Source of the DNA: Pictodentalium vernedei
Lineage: Eukaryota > Mollusca > Scaphopoda > Dentaliida > Dentaliidae
Length of the DNA stretch: 64,000 nucleotides
Direction of reading: 5' to 3'
NCBI GenBank assembly: GCA_031216915.1
Contig: CM062296.1
Location: 669,556,753-669,620,752, forward strand
Shown: piece by piece, positions 1 through 9,699 of the stretch
Layout: every line of letters starts with the position of its first letter
Position numbering within the stretch: the stretch's first letter is position 1
Program-made: the position numbers and the translations under genes
The notes under the pieces: generated by a model
What the model saw: the letters and a program-made list of their open reading frames with translations, nothing else
Database searches by the model: none
Told to the model about the DNA's origin: nothing

Positions 1-1
1 T

Positions 2-1337
2 AGAAGTGACGACGAAAAAGTCAACCTAAGAAAGAAGAGGAAGACGTTCGAAGTCGATGATGGTTACGACGTTGCCAACTTGGACGAACGTTACGTTCGG
101 AGATACGAACCTCGAGAAGAACCTTTGAACATGAATGATAAGAAGCTCTACAATCTTCCCGACCCAATAGATCTCGCAGATGCTGCGACTAAAAAATACG
201 TCGACATGGGGAACGCCGATTTTGAACGAATCCTGCTAGATAATTACGTGGATAAAACCATGACCGACAATCTCGATCTGAAAACCAAACGTTTGGTGAA
301 CATCGCGAATCCCATAGATCCCACCAATGCCACAACCAAGAAATACGCGGACGACTCTCACGCAAGATTCAGCGAACACCTGAGAAATAGATACGTTCAG
401 AAAACGATGCACTCGGAATTGAACGCCAATTCTAACAAGATAACGAACATGGCCACTCCCATGAATCCCAAGGACGTGGCGACCAAACACTATGTAGATC
501 TGGAACAGAGAAAGTCTGACAATCGAGAAATGATATCGGATCTGAATGCGGCATTCCACAAGATATTGAATCTGTCGAAGGTCGACAACACGGATGCGGA
601 CTCAACCGCAGTCAACAAGGGCTACGTGGATTCTGCCATGATACGATCACAAGAATACCTAGAATCGCAAGTGGATGATCTCTACCTGAACAAACAATCT
701 GGCGGTACCATGGAGGGTGGTATCGACATGAATGGTAAGAATTTATTCGGACTCAGTCACGATCCCGAATTCAATTCCAGCGCGGTCAGCAGAAAGTACA
801 TGGACGACAACTCGGTCTGGAGAAAGGGTGACATAATGGAAGGTAAACTAGACATGGGTGGACACGCGCTCACGAATCTACCGGATCCCATGAACATGAC
901 GGATGCCTGCACCCTGATTTTGGTGGTGGAGAAAGTCAAATATGCTAGACAATTGATCACTGTGTGGGCCGAGGAGGCCGGCACCTTAGATGAGGGAAAA
1001 GCTGAGTGGTCTTTCGGAAATGGAGGTAGCGGATTGAAACATGGTCAGGTGGGATATCCCATGCTGCTGGAAGGTGAAATCCTTCGAATGAGTCTGGCTT
1101 CCTCGGATTTGAATAACAGAGCGGTCGTCAATCTCATGGTGAATGGTTGTAGAGAGCGATAAGAGATACAGCGTCGAAAAGACTGAGAATCAACACGCGA
1201 ATGTTAGCACGTTCGGCATGCCTCTCAAAGTGAACGCCGGAGACAGGATTAATTTTGTTATGAAAACCAATAATCCCGAAGCCGACACTTCCGTGGCGAG
1301 TCTACTGATCGAACTAGATCCTTTGAACAAACAGTGA
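2..1337 (+). pseudogene. Fibre-like repeat protein, copy A (5' end outside window, one frameshift)
   Basis: The frame is open from base 2 to 1162 and the product matches the intact 447-residue protein at 26382-27725 from about its residue 7 on. It consists of repeats of 44 to 58 residues, each ending near a TKKYVD-type motif, followed by a beta-rich C-terminal domain of about 135 residues. Around base 1146 there is one extra T relative to copy B, which ends the frame early (NGCRER stop); the true C-terminus continues in another frame to 1337. A 12-base insertion near 1201 also distinguishes it from copy B. The repeats resemble those of phage tail fibres, so a spike or attachment role is inferred. 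The N-terminus has a basic RKKRK stretch. Confidence 0.75.
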
Positions 1338-1553
1338 ATGCGTGGAAAATAATGAATTAAAAAAAAAATAAAAACTAAAACAAAAAAAAGAAGAAAATTA
1401 ATGAGATTTAGAAAGATGTTTAATCTCTCTAGATCACATTACTTTATTTATTTTTTTTGTTTTTTTTGTTTTTTTAATAATTACTCATTACTTTTTTTTA
1501 TTTTTGTTTTTATTTTTTTTTTCACACTCGTCTCTCATCGAATGATCGACATC
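1338..1553. terminator. AT-rich spacer between convergent genes, with polyadenylation signals on both strands
   Basis: The spacer lies between the 3' end of the fibre-like gene (plus) and the capsid-like gene (minus). It is nearly pure A and T. It has AATAAA at 1367-1372 for the plus gene and TTTATT at 1443-1448 (AATAAA on the minus strand) for the other. The equivalent spacer of copy B is 27726-27926. Use as poly(A) signals is inferred. Confidence 0.4.
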
Positions 1554-2777
1554 TTATTTCCATCTGATTTCGAATTGTAATTCTCTGTCTGATAGGACTA
1601 GGGCGAAGGCTTTGGTTTTTCTCGGCACCTTCCTATCGAATTGCATCTTGATCTGAATGTCTAAGATGATACTCTTGAGCCGTTCAGTCTGTTTACTGAC
1701 GTCGAATACGAACATGGGATACATCGACTTGTATTCGCCAGGAGATATGTTAGGGTTGCTCATCAATTCGTCTAGACCGTGATACTTCTTTCTAAAATCA
1801 GCGGCGTCGCCGTACAGTCTGAAGAAATCGTTCTTGTCGAACGACGCGTTGTAATCGATTGCTGGATATCTCGTGGCGTTCAGAAACACTTGCATGTTTC
1901 TCAAACTGCAGTGATCGAACAGCGACGCATTCTTTTCCTGAGACCCGTCCCTATCAGTCTGAAACGCAACCATGATGAAACGCGGTCTCTCGGAAGCGGA
2001 TTTCACCGTCAATCTCCAATCAAAGTGATTCATGGAGGGTGGAATGCTAGCCGTTTCGCACTGTCTCATTCTAAATCCCACGGGTAATTTACTCTTGGAT
2101 TCTATGATCTTGCAGAGACATGCTTTTTCCACGATCGAAGGCTCCACGTGCGGAACGAACCACGATATCTTGTGTAGAGTTATCTTACCCGCATTGGTCG
2201 CAGTGAGTTTCACTATTGTGTCGTCATCTCCTTTTCGAATCAACGTCAGATTGTGTTTGAATCCGTACATGATCTTGTTGTAATCGTCCGCAAATCCGAA
2301 GATGTGTTTCAAAGGTATTCTGAACGAAAACGTTCCTTTAGGTCTGGACGTTTTGACGACGTAGTCGAATATCAAGGCGGCGCCGGCGCTAGCAGGGCCG
2401 ATGGTGTCTTTCACCCACAACTGATTAAGTCCTCTGGATTTCGAAAAATCATCAGGATACGTCAAGAGTCCGAGCATCGTGGTGGCCTGATCGGGATGAA
2501 ACACAGATTCTATCTCTTGTCTGGATAGCATGTATTTTATATTACTGAATAGATGCATGATGCCATTATTGGCTAGAGTAACCGTGTCGTCGTCGGCGTA
2601 GTCGCTCCCATCTTCCTTGGTGAGACGTCCCTGCACCACTATGTAACTCTCGCTAGGATGTATGAATAGATCTTGAGTTTCGACGTTGATTCTTATCTCT
2701 CCCGCATTGTTCAAACTCGTTCCGGTTACCGGTTCGTATTCGTGGACCTCATATTCTTGAATACTTTCATCTTTCAC
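1554..2777 (-). CDS. Polinton major capsid-like protein, copy A (start codon lost, altered C-terminus)
   Basis: The open frame gives about 407 residues and is the same protein as at 27927-29201. Length, all-beta look, position next to the integrase block, and motifs such as HIFGFADDYNKIMYG and FDVSKQTERLKS near the C-terminus fit the double jelly-roll major capsid protein of Polintons. That assignment rests on remembered family features, not on a search. Copy B starts with ATG at the position that is ACG here (2808-2810 on the minus strand), so the native start is gone and the next possible start is a GTG at 2777. An extra A close to the 3' end replaces the last residues seen in copy B. A TATATATAAGAGAG motif lies about 91-105 bases upstream of the native start. 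Confidence 0.65.
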   Translation of the reverse strand: MKDESIQEYEVHEYEPVTGTSLNNAGEIRINVETQDLFIHPSESYIVVQGRLTKEDGSDYADDDTVTLANNGIMHLFSNIKYMLSRQEIESVFHPDQATTMLGLLTYPDDFSKSRGLNQLWVKDTIGPASAGAALIFDYVVKTSRPKGTFSFRIPLKHIFGFADDYNKIMYGFKHNLTLIRKGDDDTIVKLTATNAGKITLHKISWFVPHVEPSIVEKACLCKIIESKSKLPVGFRMRQCETASIPPSMNHFDWRLTVKSASERPRFIMVAFQTDRDGSQEKNASLFDHCSLRNMQVFLNATRYPAIDYNASFDKNDFFRLYGDAADFRKKYHGLDELMSNPNISPGEYKSMYPMFVFDVSKQTERLKSIILDIQIKMQFDRKVPRKTKAFALVLSDRELQFEIRWK

Positions 2778-2900
2778 TATGCTTTGTGCTATATCTAGTA
2801 TATTTGTCGTTTTAAAGGATTTTTAGGTTTTTTTTGTTTATTAATTAACTTGCTTTCTTTATCTAAAAATAGTTTTTAATTATTTTTTATTATTATTTTT

Positions 2901-2915
2901 CTCTCTTATATATAT
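2901..2915 (-). promoter_or_regulatory. TATA-like promoter of the capsid-like gene, copy A
   Basis: TATATATAAGAGAG on the minus strand, about 91-105 bases before the capsid-like gene. The same kind of motif precedes most genes of this Polinton family. Confidence 0.45.
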
Positions 2916-2969
2916 GTGTAAACAAGAAAATATTAAAGAAAGTAAATAAAAAATTTTTTGTTTTCTTTA

Positions 2970-3822
2970 TCAAAACTTTGTCTTCTGTAATTGTTGTTCG
3001 TAAAACTTTCCGATGATCTCTTCTCCATCCAAAGCTTCGATTTCGTAAGTCACTGGATCGATGTGAAATATTTTGATTATCACGAAGATTTCCGAGGTCC
3101 ATCGAGGAGTATAACCCTTTTCGAAGTGCTTCTTATAAGCGTAGATTCTCACTCGATCACCGACCGCAAATTTCGGCGTTCTAGACTTCTTCCTGATCTT
3201 AGATCTTTCAGGATATAGATTCGCGTAGACCCGTTTTTCATTTCGAGGATCGCTAGCTTCCACGGGAGTCATCTTGATCGATCTGTGTTGCGTGTTGTTG
3301 TAATCTTTGACCAGACCGTTCAGAGCGTATATGTATTTCTTGGTCGAATTCGCCGTGAAGTATCTGTGCATCTTTTCCTTCATCGTTCGATTCCAACGTT
3401 CCACCACGCTGGCTTTCTCTTCATTTTCGATCGAGTAGAGGTCGACCAATCGATGAACGTGCTTGTTGTAGAATTCCTTTCCCTTATCCACCCACAATTT
3501 ACTCGGTTTTCGAGAAGATGAGTCGAACACGCTCTTCAGAGCCTCGACGACGCAAGGTCCCGATTTATTCTTCAAAGCTCTGATCCAACCGTATTTGGTA
3601 AACACGTCGATGACCGTCAATAGATATTTGACGCCCTCGTTCCACCTCGAAAACGATCTCATGTCGACCAAGTCGGCAGACCAAATATAATCCAAACCCT
3701 TCACGAACACCCTTCTCTTTCGAAATTTACGCACTATGGGTTTGTGTAACTCCTCGGCCAATTCGCTCGTCAATAATCGTTTCTTCTTCTTTTCAGATGC
3801 GCTTTTTTTTTGAATGCCCCAT
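2970..3822 (-). pseudogene. Polinton RVE-type integrase, copy A (N-terminal frameshift in a poly-A run)
   Basis: A 267-residue open frame (2970-3773) carries a retroviral-type integrase core. The first catalytic Asp is in SADLVDM, the second in LWVDKGKEF and the Glu in VVERWNR, followed by a C-terminal SH3/chromo-like segment (FAVGDRVRIYAYKK). This enzyme would insert the element and make the 6 bp duplication. The spacing between the second Asp and the Glu is about 28 residues, shorter than the roughly 35 usual in RVE integrases; copy B shares this. The second motif is VDKG here and VDNG in copy B. Comparison with copy B puts the ATG at 3820-3822, but a run of nine A here is out of frame with the core, so the N-terminus is broken. 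Confidence 0.8.
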
Positions 3823-3866
3823 CCGAATCGACGTTTCGCACCGATCAGATTGCCGACCAGCGAACG

Positions 3867-4298
3867 TTAAATCTTCTCTCTCCTGGTCGGATTCGATATG
3901 CCTCTCAATTTCCCCAACATGTTTTTATCGCAGACGTCGTTGCGAATCTTGGTGTCGGGATGTCCGGCGTAGCACAGATCGTGATCATACGCGGCCGCGT
4001 CCACCCTATTCACAGGTTTGCTCCAAGATTTGGGTGTTAGATCGGCATTGAGTCTCTTGTTCAATTTCGTTCCGGGTCCCGTGAAACTGTGACCGGGCAG
4101 ATGCATTTCGAAAGGTAGATTATTGATAATTTTATTCACGATGCCTTTACCTTTGCTCGCGTTCTTTTTTTTGACGAATCGAGTCTTGACAGAACCACAC
4201 ACGTCGCAAATTCCGCGAAGCATCTGTCTGTCGTTTTTAGTTCGCACTTCTCTAGAATTACTCGTCTCGGTAACTCTCTTACACTTTACGCAATACAT
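3867..4298 (-). CDS. Zinc-ribbon plus parvovirus-type phospholipase A2 protein, copy A
   Basis: The frame is open for 143 residues. The N-terminus has two CxxC pairs (MYCVKCKR and CDVCGSVKT), like the small zinc-ribbon domain DUF5679 of viruses. It is followed by a phospholipase A2-like domain of the parvoviral capsid type: a calcium-loop-like GPGTKLNKR and the active-site motif DAAAYDHDLCY with the His-Asp pair. In parvoviruses this activity helps particles leave endosomes; a like role here is inferred. Copy B shows the protein normally runs some 20 or more residues further and overlaps the integrase start; a stop created at 3867 truncates copy A. A TATA run lies about 74-94 bases upstream. 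Confidence 0.75.
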   Translation of the reverse strand: MYCVKCKRVTETSNSREVRTKNDRQMLRGICDVCGSVKTRFVKKKNASKGKGIVNKIINNLPFEMHLPGHSFTGPGTKLNKRLNADLTPKSWSKPVNRVDAAAYDHDLCYAGHPDTKIRNDVCDKNMLGKLRGISNPTRREKI

Positions 4299-4371
4299 TT
4301 TTTTAAAAGAGTTATTTAAATTAATTTCGTTTTTTATTTTATATATAAATTTAATAATTAATTCTGTTCTT

Positions 4372-4392
4372 ATTATATATATATATATATAT
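4372..4392 (-). promoter_or_regulatory. TATA-rich promoter of the PLA2 gene, copy A
   Basis: A run of alternating T and A about 74-94 bases before the zinc-ribbon/PLA2 start, in the same relative place as TATA-like motifs of the other genes of the element. Confidence 0.4.
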
Positions 4393-4400
4393 TTTTTTTT

Positions 4401-5063
4401 TCAATCGCTGCTCTTGAGTTCTATCATCTTACTGAATTCCTCCCTGGCCTCTTTCCTCCCCTTTTCCACGAGAGAATCCTTCATCTCTTCCTTGATGATC
4501 TGACGAGTCTTGATTCTCACGGCTTCTTTCATGGAATCGTATTTCGTTTTCTCGCTCAATATCGCGAAGTATTCTCCGTCCGATATCCTACCGTCTTTCA
4601 ACGCCATAGAGATCATTTCGGATATCGTGTCGATCTTGGAGTCGGCCAAGACGCGAATCTTGTCGTGTTTCCTCGCCTTCAGATATAATTTCCTACTCAA
4701 AAAGTTTCCAAGCGTGCTAAACAATCCGGCGGTGAGAGCCACTCCTTCTACGGTCAACACGATCGGAATGCCGACCGCGGTTGACAACAATCCGATGCCG
4801 GCCGCGTGTAAACCCATGGAAATCGTGATGAGTGTCGTGTCGATCGCGTTGACGAATTCCACGAAACGCGAATAATTCTTCTTGAGGGAATGACGAGAAT
4901 CTCTCTCTCGAGTTAGATACTCTTGGATTCTACTGATTTGATCGATGCGATACCTCTCTCCTCTTTCTTTTTCTTCTAGCGACGGTGCCGTCGGCAAAAC
5001 GCTGATCAGCTTCTCATCCTCGTCGTCTACTAACGTCGGATACAATTTATTTCTGGTTCTCAT
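4401..5063 (-). CDS. Polinton membrane protein, copy A
   Basis: An intact 220-residue frame. The middle (about residues 72-125) is hydrophobic and Gly/Ala-rich with two likely membrane helices (ITISMGLHAAGIGLLS and VLTVEGVALTAGLFSTLG). It is flanked by an acidic N-terminus, a basic charged region before the helices and a helical, highly charged C-terminus. I recognise it as a conserved uncharacterised protein of Polinton-type elements but know no function; a virion membrane or penetration role is only a guess. It lies between the Cys-rich and PLA2 genes, all on the minus strand. Copy B has a 7-base deletion in the same gene. Confidence 0.7.
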   Translation of the reverse strand: MRTRNKLYPTLVDDEDEKLISVLPTAPSLEEKERGERYRIDQISRIQEYLTRERDSRHSLKKNYSRFVEFVNAIDTTLITISMGLHAAGIGLLSTAVGIPIVLTVEGVALTAGLFSTLGNFLSRKLYLKARKHDKIRVLADSKIDTISEMISMALKDGRISDGEYFAILSEKTKYDSMKEAVRIKTRQIIKEEMKDSLVEKGRKEAREEFSKMIELKSSD

Positions 5064-5162
5064 TTTTGTATTTTTTTTTTCTTTCTAATATTAGATAAAA
5101 AATTTTATGTGTGTTTTTATTTTTATTTTCTATTCTCCCTTATTTTATATCAACGAGAAAAC

Positions 5163-5541
5163 TTAGACGTATGCTTCATTGAACAATAATTTAATGATGC
5201 ATCCCTTGTCTTCTAAAGTCAGACTTCTACGCGCCAATCAATTTCAGTTCTTCCGAAACTGTAGGCTTGTCTTGATTCTTACAGAAGACTAATCTCTTCC
5301 AAAGCGCGATCACATCGTCGAATCTAACGCGTTCGAACGCCGGTTCGAAATACTTGATGACCATATCTTCCCTTTCCATCGTCAGACATGAATGATTCTC
5401 GTGATCGAAGTCTAGATGATCCCGACATCCGACGCATCGTTCTAACAAGATGGGACGTAGTTCTTTGTTCACGCAGATTGCGTATTCTCTCGTCAGCATG
5501 TTTAAAAGAAACCTCCCTCTAATAGTCTGGGAAGCGCACAT
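5163..5541 (-). pseudogene. Small Cys-rich protein, copy A (C-terminal frameshift)
   Basis: The open part, 5227-5541, encodes 104 residues. A possible metal site is formed by CVGCRDHLDFDHENHSC. Four extra bases in the 3' part, compared with copy B, shift the frame and end the product at 5227 instead of 5163. It is the outermost gene next to the right TIR and is read toward the element interior. I do not recognise the family beyond its occurrence in both copies here. A TATATATAGGAGAG motif lies about 80-92 bases upstream. Confidence 0.6.
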
Positions 5542-5618
5542 GATTTACGAATTTTTTTATTATCTATTCGATTTGATATATTTATTTTTTAAATAACTAT
5601 TATTTATATATTTTTTTT

Positions 5619-5632
5619 CTCTCCTATATATA
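5619..5632 (-). promoter_or_regulatory. TATA-like promoter of the Cys-rich gene, copy A
   Basis: TATATATAGGAGAG on the minus strand, 80-92 bases before the gene start and just inside the TIR. The identical motif sits in both TIRs of copy B. Confidence 0.5.
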
Positions 5633-5657
5633 TCAATCACTTTTTTTTTATTTCCAC

Positions 5658-5866
5658 GGGTATTCCCCCTACTCACGTCAGAAATGGAAGCGTTCAATAG
5701 TTGTCTGTTAAGTTTTTTGGGAAAAAATCCGGGTATTCCCCCCACTCACGTCAGAAATGGAAGCGTTCAATAGTAGTCTGTTGAGTTTTTTTTGAAAAAA
5801 TCCGGGTATTCCCTCCACTTACGTCAGAAAGGGAAGCGTCCAATAGTAGTCTGTTAAGTTTTTTTT
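5658..5866. promoter_or_regulatory. Three tandem 73 bp units with kappaB-like and CRE-like sequence in the TIR
   Basis: Units begin at 5658, 5731 and 5804, an exact 73 bp period. Each opens with GGGTATTCCC (close to a kappaB site) followed within 8 bases by ACGTCA (a CRE half site) and then GAAATGGAAGCG or a close variant. Copy B has one full unit and one altered half unit. The arrangement recalls viral enhancer repeats; enhancer activity is inferred. Confidence 0.5.
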
Positions 5867-5920
5867 TTTTTGGGGGGGGGAGGGTGGGGGTGGGGGGAAA
5901 CCCACCGCCTCAAAACAATT

Positions 5921-5951
5921 GCGGATTCTTGGCCACTGGCCCAGAATCCGC
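5921..5951. repeat. Subterminal palindrome of copy A
   Basis: A 9 bp stem, GCGGATTCT with AGAATCCGC, encloses a second stem GGCC/GGCC around ACT. The copy B counterpart at 32310-32340 uses GAGAATTCT/AGAATTCTC and GACC/GGTC, so both arms changed together. Confidence 0.75.
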
Positions 5952-6313
5952 AAACCGGTTTTTTGATGGTAGCCCAGAATTTTTGCTCGCGTTCACCAAC
6001 GATGGATCGATGGTCTGATCCGCGATGGGAACGTTGACAAAAATTTTAAAAGTAAAAAAAAAGTGAAAATGTACAATTTTCACTTTTTTTAAAAAACGTG
6101 TAACATTCAACGTTCACCACGGGTATTTGAACGTTAAAAGTGCGATCTAGGAGTCACAAAAAAAAAACAGCGGATTCTAGGCCACTGAACATTTTTGTGA
6201 ACAAGCATGCGATTTAACACTGAATCCCACGTTGGTAAACGCATCGTGTACGTGTACCGTACACGTACATGTACAAAGTGGCTGTGAATCCGCATTTATT
6301 ACCTACTGTTGTG

Positions 6314-8803
6314 AATTGATTTCGTTCTCTGTCTCATTATCCCATAACGCGAGTACGTCCCTCATCACAGAAAATCCATTTTGCGTTTCTTTTTTTGAGC
6401 AGTATATATATACATTCCTCTTTTGACCATTTTCTCCTTCTGCTCAAACTCACATGTCACGCAGTGGAAGCTGCCTTATTATAAAAAAAAAAACACCCAC
6501 AAACTGGAAGATCCATGCAGGGTCGAGGAGAGGAAATACGAGTCCCGGGGTTAATTCTGTGACGGACCCCTTTTCAAAAGTGTTGGGGATATTGATGGAG
6601 ATGATAAAGGTGTCTACAGTGAGTGCCGAAGGCGCGATCGATCATATGGTACAGGTGGGGGCAGGGGAGGGGGGGGGGGTCTCCCCCCCTCAAGAAAAGA
6701 AAACTTCTGGCGGCTTTGGGGATAAAAAATCACGTTATTTTTTAGCCGTCAAAATGACGTTTTCGGTAGCATGTTTCAAATTTCCAAGTTCATCAGTGAG
6801 TATGCAATGACCTAGAGTTACAGCTATTGACTGCATAATTCTTAAATTCATGAAGTGATAACTTTATTACGTCAAGTTGATTTAACAAAGTTATTAATTC
6901 AAGAATCATGCAGTCCAAAATTTCAACCGTTGATCAAGTGCATAGCTTCGTTCAGGATACGCCCCCATCTCTTCTTAACTGTTGCCACAGGAGTCAGAAC
7001 CTTAGGGGGGGGGGGGGGAGGGGACTAGTCCAAGCATGGCCTGAAAGCCTGTATTTTAATTTTTGTTTTGGTACGTCCTTTGAAATCACGTACCAAAACC
7101 AATAAGAATTAAAATACAGTCTTTCAGACTATGTTTGGATTTGGGGTGGGTGGCAAGCATTCCCAAGAGTCCTTAACTCCAGGAACAAACCCGGGCGCCC
7201 ACCAACGTTCCGGGCTCCAGGCTTACTGCCCCGCCCCCACCTCCTCGGCCCTGGATCCATGACCAAAATGTGAATACATGGATACTCTATTACAGTACAC
7301 ACAGAGTGATTTTGTACTTGCCATCTGTGTAGGTGGATATACATATGTTTCTAACATGTTCTTGCCAGTCTTGTAGAAAGTTGGGAACTCAAAAAGCTAA
7401 TCTGCCGTTTATGGACCACCAGATAACTAACTACACAGAGATCCTTAAACTGCAGATCTGCTTTTTGAGTCACAAATTTTTACTGGCTGCCAAGTATGGT
7501 CAGTGGTTGGTGCCCATGTGCGTTGTTTTGCATCAGCAAGATTTCAACCCGCGAACCTCCGAATGGAATTCAGAAATCACTTTACTTACAAGGTTTTAGT
7601 ATAACCTCTATAAACTGTGCATACTCAACTACACCAATAACGCAAGAATCTGACATCAGTTTCTGGAAAGCTCTCACAGCGAGCTCTCCAGAAAATGATG
7701 TCAGGTTCTTACTTTATTGGTGTAATGGCAGTGGACGACTTTGTTTATTGTGGTAATGCTACAATTTATTTCGATTTATACAGTATTTGTAGACTTGAAC
7801 ATGTGCTTCTGCCTTGTACCATGCTTTTATAGTAATTTTTTCCAGACATTTCATACTTAGCTATTAAATAAATAACTGTTCATTTACAAATTAGTTCTAT
7901 TAAAAATTATTGATCTGTAGACATGGTCAATCAATATTTCGTGATAAAAAAATCAAAATAACAAATTTTGACTTGCGGAAATAATCTACAATTGCAGTAC
8001 TCTGATCACAAAAAGCAGTACAGCACATTTGTACTTCGCTACTTAAACATGTACCCACAGGCAACATCAAAACTGGAAATTTTAATTTAAATTTTTAAAA
8101 CTTAAACAATCTTCAAGCAAATCGAATCATGTGACCATCGGGGAACAATCTTGTTCCGATGATAGATCACATGATGTGGTTGGTATAAAACTTTTTAAAA
8201 AGACCCATTTTTACCTGCTAAATTCATGAATTATGTGTGCAGTGGTAGTTAATTTGTTAGGTGAAGGGTTAGACAGTGAGGTGTGTGGATTATGGAGATT
8301 CTTATCAATCCATTTTCCAATGATTGAAAAAAATAAACAAAATAATTTACAGTACCAGAAGGGTAAATTCCCACCACCCACGGTTAAGATTTTTTGGCAT
8401 ATCAAAGCTACTTCAACCAAAAAATTTATTTTTCCGAAGTAATATCCTTTCGTGGAAATTATAAATTGCATTTTGAATTTCTATGCATTGGAAAATTTAC
8501 TGCACTTGGAATTTCAATGCAATTAACTCTCTTAAGTGCTGTGTATAAACCCAAAACAAGTAAAAAAGTTACAGACAGAATACATCTACATTACCAGTTG
8601 AAATGGGTTGCAACGTAACTACAATAAATTAAGAATCCTGATGCTCCTGTTTCTACACTGGTAATACAAGAATATTGCATCGTTTTTCTGGGAAGCTCTC
8701 TGTTAGAGATTCACCCAAACATGTCCAATTCTTCTGTTATCAGGATAAGAAATATTACATCTGTAGTTTTCACCGGTAGTGGTTATTCTTAAACTCATTT
8801 TGA
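6314..8803. other. Flanking DNA, no gene seen
   Basis: Nothing coding is convincing. The stretch holds G runs at about 6664-6679 and 7004-7018 and three inverted repeats: 7029-7140 (arms end TCCAAGCATGG and CTATGTTTGGA), 7630-7724 (arms begin TACACCAATAA and end TTATTGGTGTA, with a 5-base centre) and 8124-8177 (AATCATGTGA with TCACATGAT). These look like small fold-back elements. Confidence 0.5.
7630..7724. repeat. Palindromic fold-back element
   Basis: Arms of about 45 bp pair with few mismatches: ACACCAATAA, TCTGACATCA and GGAAAGCTCTC on the left match GAGCTCTCC, TGATGTCAG and TTATTGGTGT on the right, around a very short loop. No flanking duplication is obvious. Confidence 0.6.
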
Positions 8804-8818
8804 CATGTACTGAGGGAG

Positions 8819-9699
8819 GTGATAGGGGTAGAAGTGGATGATGAGTGTAAAATGGAGGTGGATAGTGATCACAACTTGATTACAGAGACGATCAGGGCCA
8901 AAAATCTAGTTAAAAGCAAAGGACAATTTAAGGAGATATGGGAACTCAAAAAGCATGCTGACTGGGCGAAGTTCAATGAAAAACTGAAACCGAAGCTTGC
9001 AACCGTACCCAAGGGGGGGGGGAGGGGGGGGGGGCAATGTCCAGAAGATGGCCGACGTCATAGTTGCGAGCCTGGTGGAGGCAGGAAAGGAAAGTGTAGG
9101 AAAGATCAGGGTGCCAACACGGGAACAAGGGTACAGAGTGAATGAAGAACCGAAAAGGGCCATAAAGGGAAGAAAAGCTAAATGTGCTGCATACAGAAGT
9201 AGAAAACTTAAGGGGGCGGAAAGCAATGAGGCAACATTAGCAAAGGAAGAATACCAACAAGCACGAAATAAAGTAAATAAGATTGAAGACGATAATCGGA
9301 GAGTGCGAAATAGCAGTCTTATTGGGACGATAAGAACGACAGGGGGGTGGGGGGGGGGGGGGTCGAGTTCGAACGTATTTTGGAAATGGGTGAATAAACG
9401 TAACAAAGGAAGTAACCCATAGAGTATTAAAGTAGATGGCAGAGTTACAGACGACCAAGATCAAGTCGCGTCAGAACTAGTCAAGCACTGGGAAAAGGTA
9501 AACGATAAGCGATGGGGCAAGGGGAGCCCACCTGAGTGTCCGAATCAGGTTGAGGAAAACCAATCGAACTTCGTGTGCAGCGAAATTAAAACGGAGGAGG
9601 TGCGAAATGTGATCTCAAAATTAAGGGATGGAAAAGCGGGAGGAGTGGGTGAGATTCCAAACGTGTTTATCAAAAAGGGGGAGAGGAATTCGTGGAAAG
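8819..9699 (+). pseudogene. LINE ORF2 remnant, endonuclease end and linker
   Basis: The frame begins just before MEVDSDHNLITET, the SDHNLI signature that closes apurinic-like endonuclease domains of LINEs. It continues through a basic linker and reaches the pre-RT motif GKAGGVGEIPNVF. The path needs several frame changes, two of them at G homopolymers, plus a stop at about 9419. The upstream end of the endonuclease is missing, as expected for 5' truncation during target-primed insertion. No function is likely to remain. Confidence 0.7.

Larger units (their letters stand above)
1..6307 (+). mobile_element. Maverick/Polinton copy A, right-hand part, cut by the window edge
   Basis: This is about 6.3 kb closely similar to the right part of the complete element at 17766-32685, in the same gene order and orientation. 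It ends in a TIR whose last bases, ATTACCTACT, match the end of copy B (ATACCTACT). The six bases after it, GTTGTG at 6308-6313, would be one half of the target duplication; the other half lies left of the window. They differ from GTCATT of copy B, so the two copies are independent insertions. Several genes carry frameshifts or lost starts, so the copy is decaying. Confidence 0.9.
5612..6307. repeat. Right terminal inverted repeat of Polinton copy A
   Basis: Homologous to the right TIR of copy B (31985-32685) and, inverted, to its left TIR. It holds in order a TATA-like promoter, three 73 bp tandem units, a T/G homopolymer stretch at about 5859-5897 where copy B has other sequence, a 31 bp palindrome (5921-5951), and the terminal 140 bp with the CACGTTGGTAAACGCATCGT block. 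Confidence 0.85.

Noticed and set aside
236..559. Open frame antisense to the fibre-like gene
   Set aside because: Mirror of a repeat-rich coding sequence; no motif, and also seen antisense in copy B.
8997..9422. Gly-rich protein frame
   Set aside because: G homopolymers inside a dead LINE.
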